A DNA stretch of 64,000 nt, taken from assembly GCA_038503035.1 (NCBI GenBank), contig JAVSML010021685.1, forward strand, positions 1 through 64,000, read 5' to 3'. Positions 60,671-64,000 of the stretch are shown here, one piece after another. Numbering within the stretch: the stretch's first letter is position 1; the number at the start of each line of letters is the position of its first letter. A model generated the notes under the pieces. It was not told the DNA's origin and did not search any database. It worked only from the letters and a program-made list of their open reading frames with translations. A program made the translations under genes and the position numbers. The stretch is from Crocodylus rhombifer. Lineage: Eukaryota; Chordata; Crocodylia; Crocodylidae.

Positions 60671-60875
60671 AATCTAGACATCACCATCTACATGTGAATT
60701 TAAGTGCAGTAATTTACTCCACTGTCAGATAGCACTTGTGTCTGACAGGACTATCTGACAGTGCAATAAATTAGTCTATACCAGTCTAATTACCATGCAT
60801 TTGTAGACAGCAGCACCTTACTATGCAGCAAATTATTCTTCCGTGCAGTAAAGCACACATGTAGACATGCCCACG
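60671..60875. repeat. Foldback element next to CR1 tail
   Basis: The left end near CACCATCTACATGTG and the reverse complement of the right end, CGTGGGCATGTCTACATGTG, pair as TIRs. An internal hairpin has perfect 13-bp arms CACTGTCAGATAG / CTATCTGACAGTG (60720-60732, 60751-60763). The CR1 insertion begins directly to its right. Confidence 0.65.
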
Positions 60876-60880
60876 TTTAT

Positions 60881-60916
60881 AATTTCATAGTTGGTAGGGT
60901 TGGAAGGGACCTGAGC
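60881..60916 (-). mobile_element. 3' tail of the outer CR1, separated by a nested CR1
   Basis: The minus strand reads CTGCTCAGGTCCCTTCCAAC followed by CCTACCAACTATGAA, the standard CR1 3' end. Its missing left neighbour (GGTCGGACTTGAT) is found at 62603-62615, the other side of the nested CR1. Confidence 0.75.
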
Positions 60917-62602
60917 AGATTTCATAGATTTCATAGATTTCATGGACATTAGGGCTGGAAGGGACCTCAGAAGATCATCGAGTCAGCCCCCCACCCTAAG
61001 GGCAGGAAGTCAGCTGGGGTCATAGGATCCAGCAAGATAAGCATCCAATTTACTCTTGAAGGTGCTCAGTGTAGGCGCTTGAACCACCTCCAATGGCAGG
61101 CTGTTCCAGGCCTTGGGGGCTTGGACAGTAAAGAAATTCTTCCTTATGTCCAACCTGAAATGGTCTTGCAGTAGTTTATGACTGTTCGACCTCATCATCC
61201 CTTGGGGCGCTCTGGTGAACAAACATTTCCCCAGAAACTGGTGGTCACCCCTGATAAATTTATAGGTGGCCATCAGATCACCCCTGAACCTGCACTTTTC
61301 CAGATTAAAGAGCCCCATTACTCTCAGCCTGTCGTCATAAGGTCTGTTTTTCTGACCTCTGATCATGCACGTGGCTCTTCTCTGGACTCGCTTATGCTTC
61401 TCCACATCCTTTTTGAATTGTGGACACGGTACTCCAGCTGCAGCCTCACCAAGGCCGAGTACAAGGGGAGAATGATGTCCTGGGATTTGCTTGAGAAGTA
61501 TCTATGGATGCAGGCCAGTGTTTTGGTCACTTTACTAGCCGCAGAATCGCATTGCAGGCTCATGTTCACCTTGTGGTCAATGATGACCCCCAAGTCTCTT
61601 TCTTCTGTAGTGCTAGCCAGCATAGCACTGCCGAGCCTATAAGGATGCTGCAGGTTTTTCCTCCCAAGGTGGAGAACCTTGTATTTTTCGGTGTTAAACA
61701 CCATCAGGTTCTCATCCACCCATTTGCTGAGCCTGTCCAGGTCAGACTGGATCGCCCTCCTGTCTCCTGGTATGGAAGCTTTGCCCCAAAATTTGGTGTC
61801 ATCGGCGAACTTGGCTAGTCCGCTTCTGACTCCAATGTCCACAAACATTAATGAAGATGTTGAACAATATGGGTCCAAGGACAGAGCCTTGGGGGACCCC
61901 ACTGGTCATAGGGCACCAAAATGATTGACTTCCGTCCATTACCACACTCTGGGTCCGACTACAGAGCCAATTTCCCAGCCAGTGGATCATGGTGGAGCCA
62001 AGACCACAATTGGCCAGTTTTGCCAAGAGGTGATCATAGGATACTAGATTGAAGGCTTTTTTGAAGTCAAGATATATGACATCAATCTCTTCTCCCCTGT
62101 CCAGTTGATAGGTCACCTGGTCATAGAAGGAAATGAGATTGGTCAAGCAAAACCTACCCACAAGCCATGCTGGCTATCCCTCAGGATATTGGCATCAGCC
62201 AGTCCATTAAGGATGGCCTCTTTAATAAACTTTTCTAAGATCTTCCCTGGGATAGAAGTCAGGCTGATGGGCCTATAGTTTGCCAGATCCACTTTCCTCC
62301 CTTTCTTGAAGATCGGCACCACATTGGCCTTCTTCCAGTCTTCGGGCACTGCACCAGAGCACCAGGAGTTTTCAAAGTTTTGTGCCAGGTGCTGGGGTAT
62401 GATGCTTGCCAGCTCCTTGAGTACCCTGGGGTGTAGATTGTCAGGGCCGGCTGGTTTGAAGGTATCCTGCCTCTCAAGGTGTTCCTTCACAAGGTCAGCA
62501 TTGATGGACGGCAGGGGATCTCCCTCACCCAGATCTCCCTGTCCCATAGTGGGCATGGGAGTCCCATGGTACTAATGAAAGACCGATGCAAAGTACCCAT
62601 TT
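60917..62602 (-). mobile_element. CR1 LINE (inner, 5'-truncated), minus strand
   Basis: About 1.7 kb of the 3' half of CR1 nested in another CR1. The frame pieces at 62143-62556, 61799-62161, 61363-61902 and 61010-61405 overlap and together cover RT and the C-terminal region, so at least three frameshifts separate them. Landmarks include PAGPDNLHPRVLKEL, VVPIFKKG followed by [43 protein letters not shown] and FADDTK at about 61798-61809 (catalytic aspartates kept). The 3' end carries three copies of an ATGAAATCT-type repeat (about 60917-60944), typical of CR1. Inactive by frameshift. Confidence 0.93.
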
Positions 62603-64000
62603 ATCAAGTCCGACCCCCTGCTATGGCAGGAAAGAGTACTGGGGTCAAACAACCCCAGCAAGGTGTACATCTAGCCTCCTCTTAAAGAGCCCCAGGGTTG
62701 GAGCCAGCACCACTTCTCTTGGAAGTTGGTTCCAGATCCTAGCCGCCATGACAGTGAAGTAGCGCCTCCTGATATCTAGCCTAAATCTACCCACTGCCAG
62801 CTTGTGACCATTATTTCTAGTCACTCCTGGTAGTGCTCAGGGGAACAGGGACTTCCCCAGTGCCTGCTGGTCCCCTCTGACTAGTTTGTAACAGGCCACT
62901 AGATCCCCCCTCAGCCTTCTCTTGTGGAGGCTAAACAGGTTCAGGTCCCATAGCCTCTCCTCGTAGGGCCTGCCCTGCTGCCCCCTAATCATGCGAGTGG
63001 CCCTCCTCTGGACCCGCTCCATGTTGTCCACATCCCTCCTGAAGTGCAGTGCCCAAAACTGGACGCAGTACTCCAACTGTGGCCTGACCAGTGTCGCATA
63101 GAGGGGGAGGATCACCTCCTTGGACCTCCTTGAGATGCATCTGTGGATGCATGACAAGGTACTTCCTGACTGCATCCCCACACTGCTGGCCCACATTCAT
63201 CTTGGCATCAATGATGACTCCAAGATCCTTTTCTGCCTCTGCACTGATGAGAAGGGAGTTCCCCAGCCTGTAGGTATGCTGCTGGTTCTTTCTCCCCAGA
63301 TGCAGCACCTTGGATTTGTTAGTGTTGAAACCCTTCCTGTTCTTACCCGCCCACCCCTGTAACCTGTTTCAGTCCAATTGCAGCCTATTCCTCCCTTCTA
63401 GCATGCCCACTTCCCCCCACATCTTAGTGTTATTTGTGAATTTGAACAGGGTGCTTTTTACCCCCTTGTCAAAGTCGCTGATGAAGATTTTGAATAGTGG
63501 GGGCCCGAGGAACGAGCCCTGGGGGACCCCACTGCCCACAGCTCTCCAGGTTGAATAGGACCCATCCACCAACACTCTCTGGGCACAGCCCTCCAGCCAG
63601 TTAGTGAACCATTTGACTGTGTAGGTGTCGACACCACAGTCCCCTAGTTTTTTTAATGAGAATGGGGTGAGAGACAGTGTCAAAGGCCTTCCTAAAGTCC
63701 AGGAAGACTACGTCCAGTGCTACCCCTGCATCTAAGGATTTTGTGACCTGGTCATAGAAGGCCACCAGGTTGGTCTGACAGGACCTGCCGCTAATGAACC
63801 CGTGTTGGTTGCCCCAAAGCATAATCTCCCCTGCTGGCTCCTCATGGACATGTACTAGGATAATTCTCTCAAAAAGCTTACCCAGGATCGAGGTAAGACT
63901 AACTGGACTATAGTTCCCCGGGTCCATCTTCCTCTTTTTTTTGAAGATGGGAACCACGTTGGCCCTCTTCCAGTTCTCTGGCACCACACCAGAGCACCAT
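62603..64000 (-). mobile_element. CR1 LINE (outer, runs off the window), minus strand
   Basis: The frame at 63601-63987 encodes an RT segment (ANVVPIFKKKRKMDPGNYSP, SLTSILGKLFERI, VFLDFRKAFDTVS), followed by GVPQGSFLGPPLF in 63369-63683, then the C-terminal region (RVQRRATRMIRGQQGRPYEE) in 62837-63196. The catalytic motif reads FTNNTK instead of FADDTK at about 63429-63440, so both aspartates are lost; frameshifts add to this. The element continues beyond the right edge and its 3' end is split by the inner CR1. Confidence 0.93.

Noticed and set aside
1..64000. CRISPR arrays, operons, tRNA and rRNA genes
   Set aside because: None seen; the spliced genes and LINEs show a vertebrate nuclear genome, and no cloverleaf or rRNA-like sequence was recognised by eye.

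Overview
The window reads as vertebrate nuclear DNA from a sauropsid, most likely a crocodilian. Evidence: spliced genes with GT-AG introns, a CpG-island promoter, CR1 LINEs whose reverse-transcriptase frames are still readable, and many short foldback or terminal-inverted-repeat elements sharing a motif like ACTGTGCAGTAA. The species call is inference.

Two genes are firmly supported and lie tail to tail. (1) The plus strand at 3111-3281 holds the last coding exon of CAMK4 (CaM kinase IV); 1-3110 is its last intron, and the rest of the gene lies left of the window. (2) The minus strand from about 34.3 kb down to 26820 holds a complete STARD4 gene. Its five coding exons (31418-31522, 29925-29974, 28918-29044, 27808-27922, 26820-27046) join in phase to 207 codons plus stop, with a predicted non-coding first exon ending at 34244 in a CpG island that carries five CCAAT boxes. 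This order and orientation fits the CAMK4-STARD4 neighbourhood of human 5q22.

Between the two stop codons (3282-26819) lie AT-rich, mostly repeat-poor DNA that may be long 3' UTR on both sides, and a block of mobile DNA at about 14.6-21.3 kb. That block holds hAT-type elements at 14673-14839 and 15594-16417, and a CR1 LINE whose 3' tail was split by a solo LTR (20358-21253).

From 34.6 kb to the right edge I recognise no complete gene. The stretch holds foldback/TIR elements (42811-44891, 47883-48221, 51081-51330, 55905-56163, 57003-57309, 60671-60875), hAT-like elements (41128-41309, 49497-50393), a 1.2 kb TIR element with a GC-rich minisatellite core (58385-59610), and a nested pair of CR1s (60881-64000). 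The most puzzling item is a 150-codon open frame on the minus strand at 57329-57781. It has no ATG, looks protein-like, contains a consensus splice donor, and I cannot identify it.
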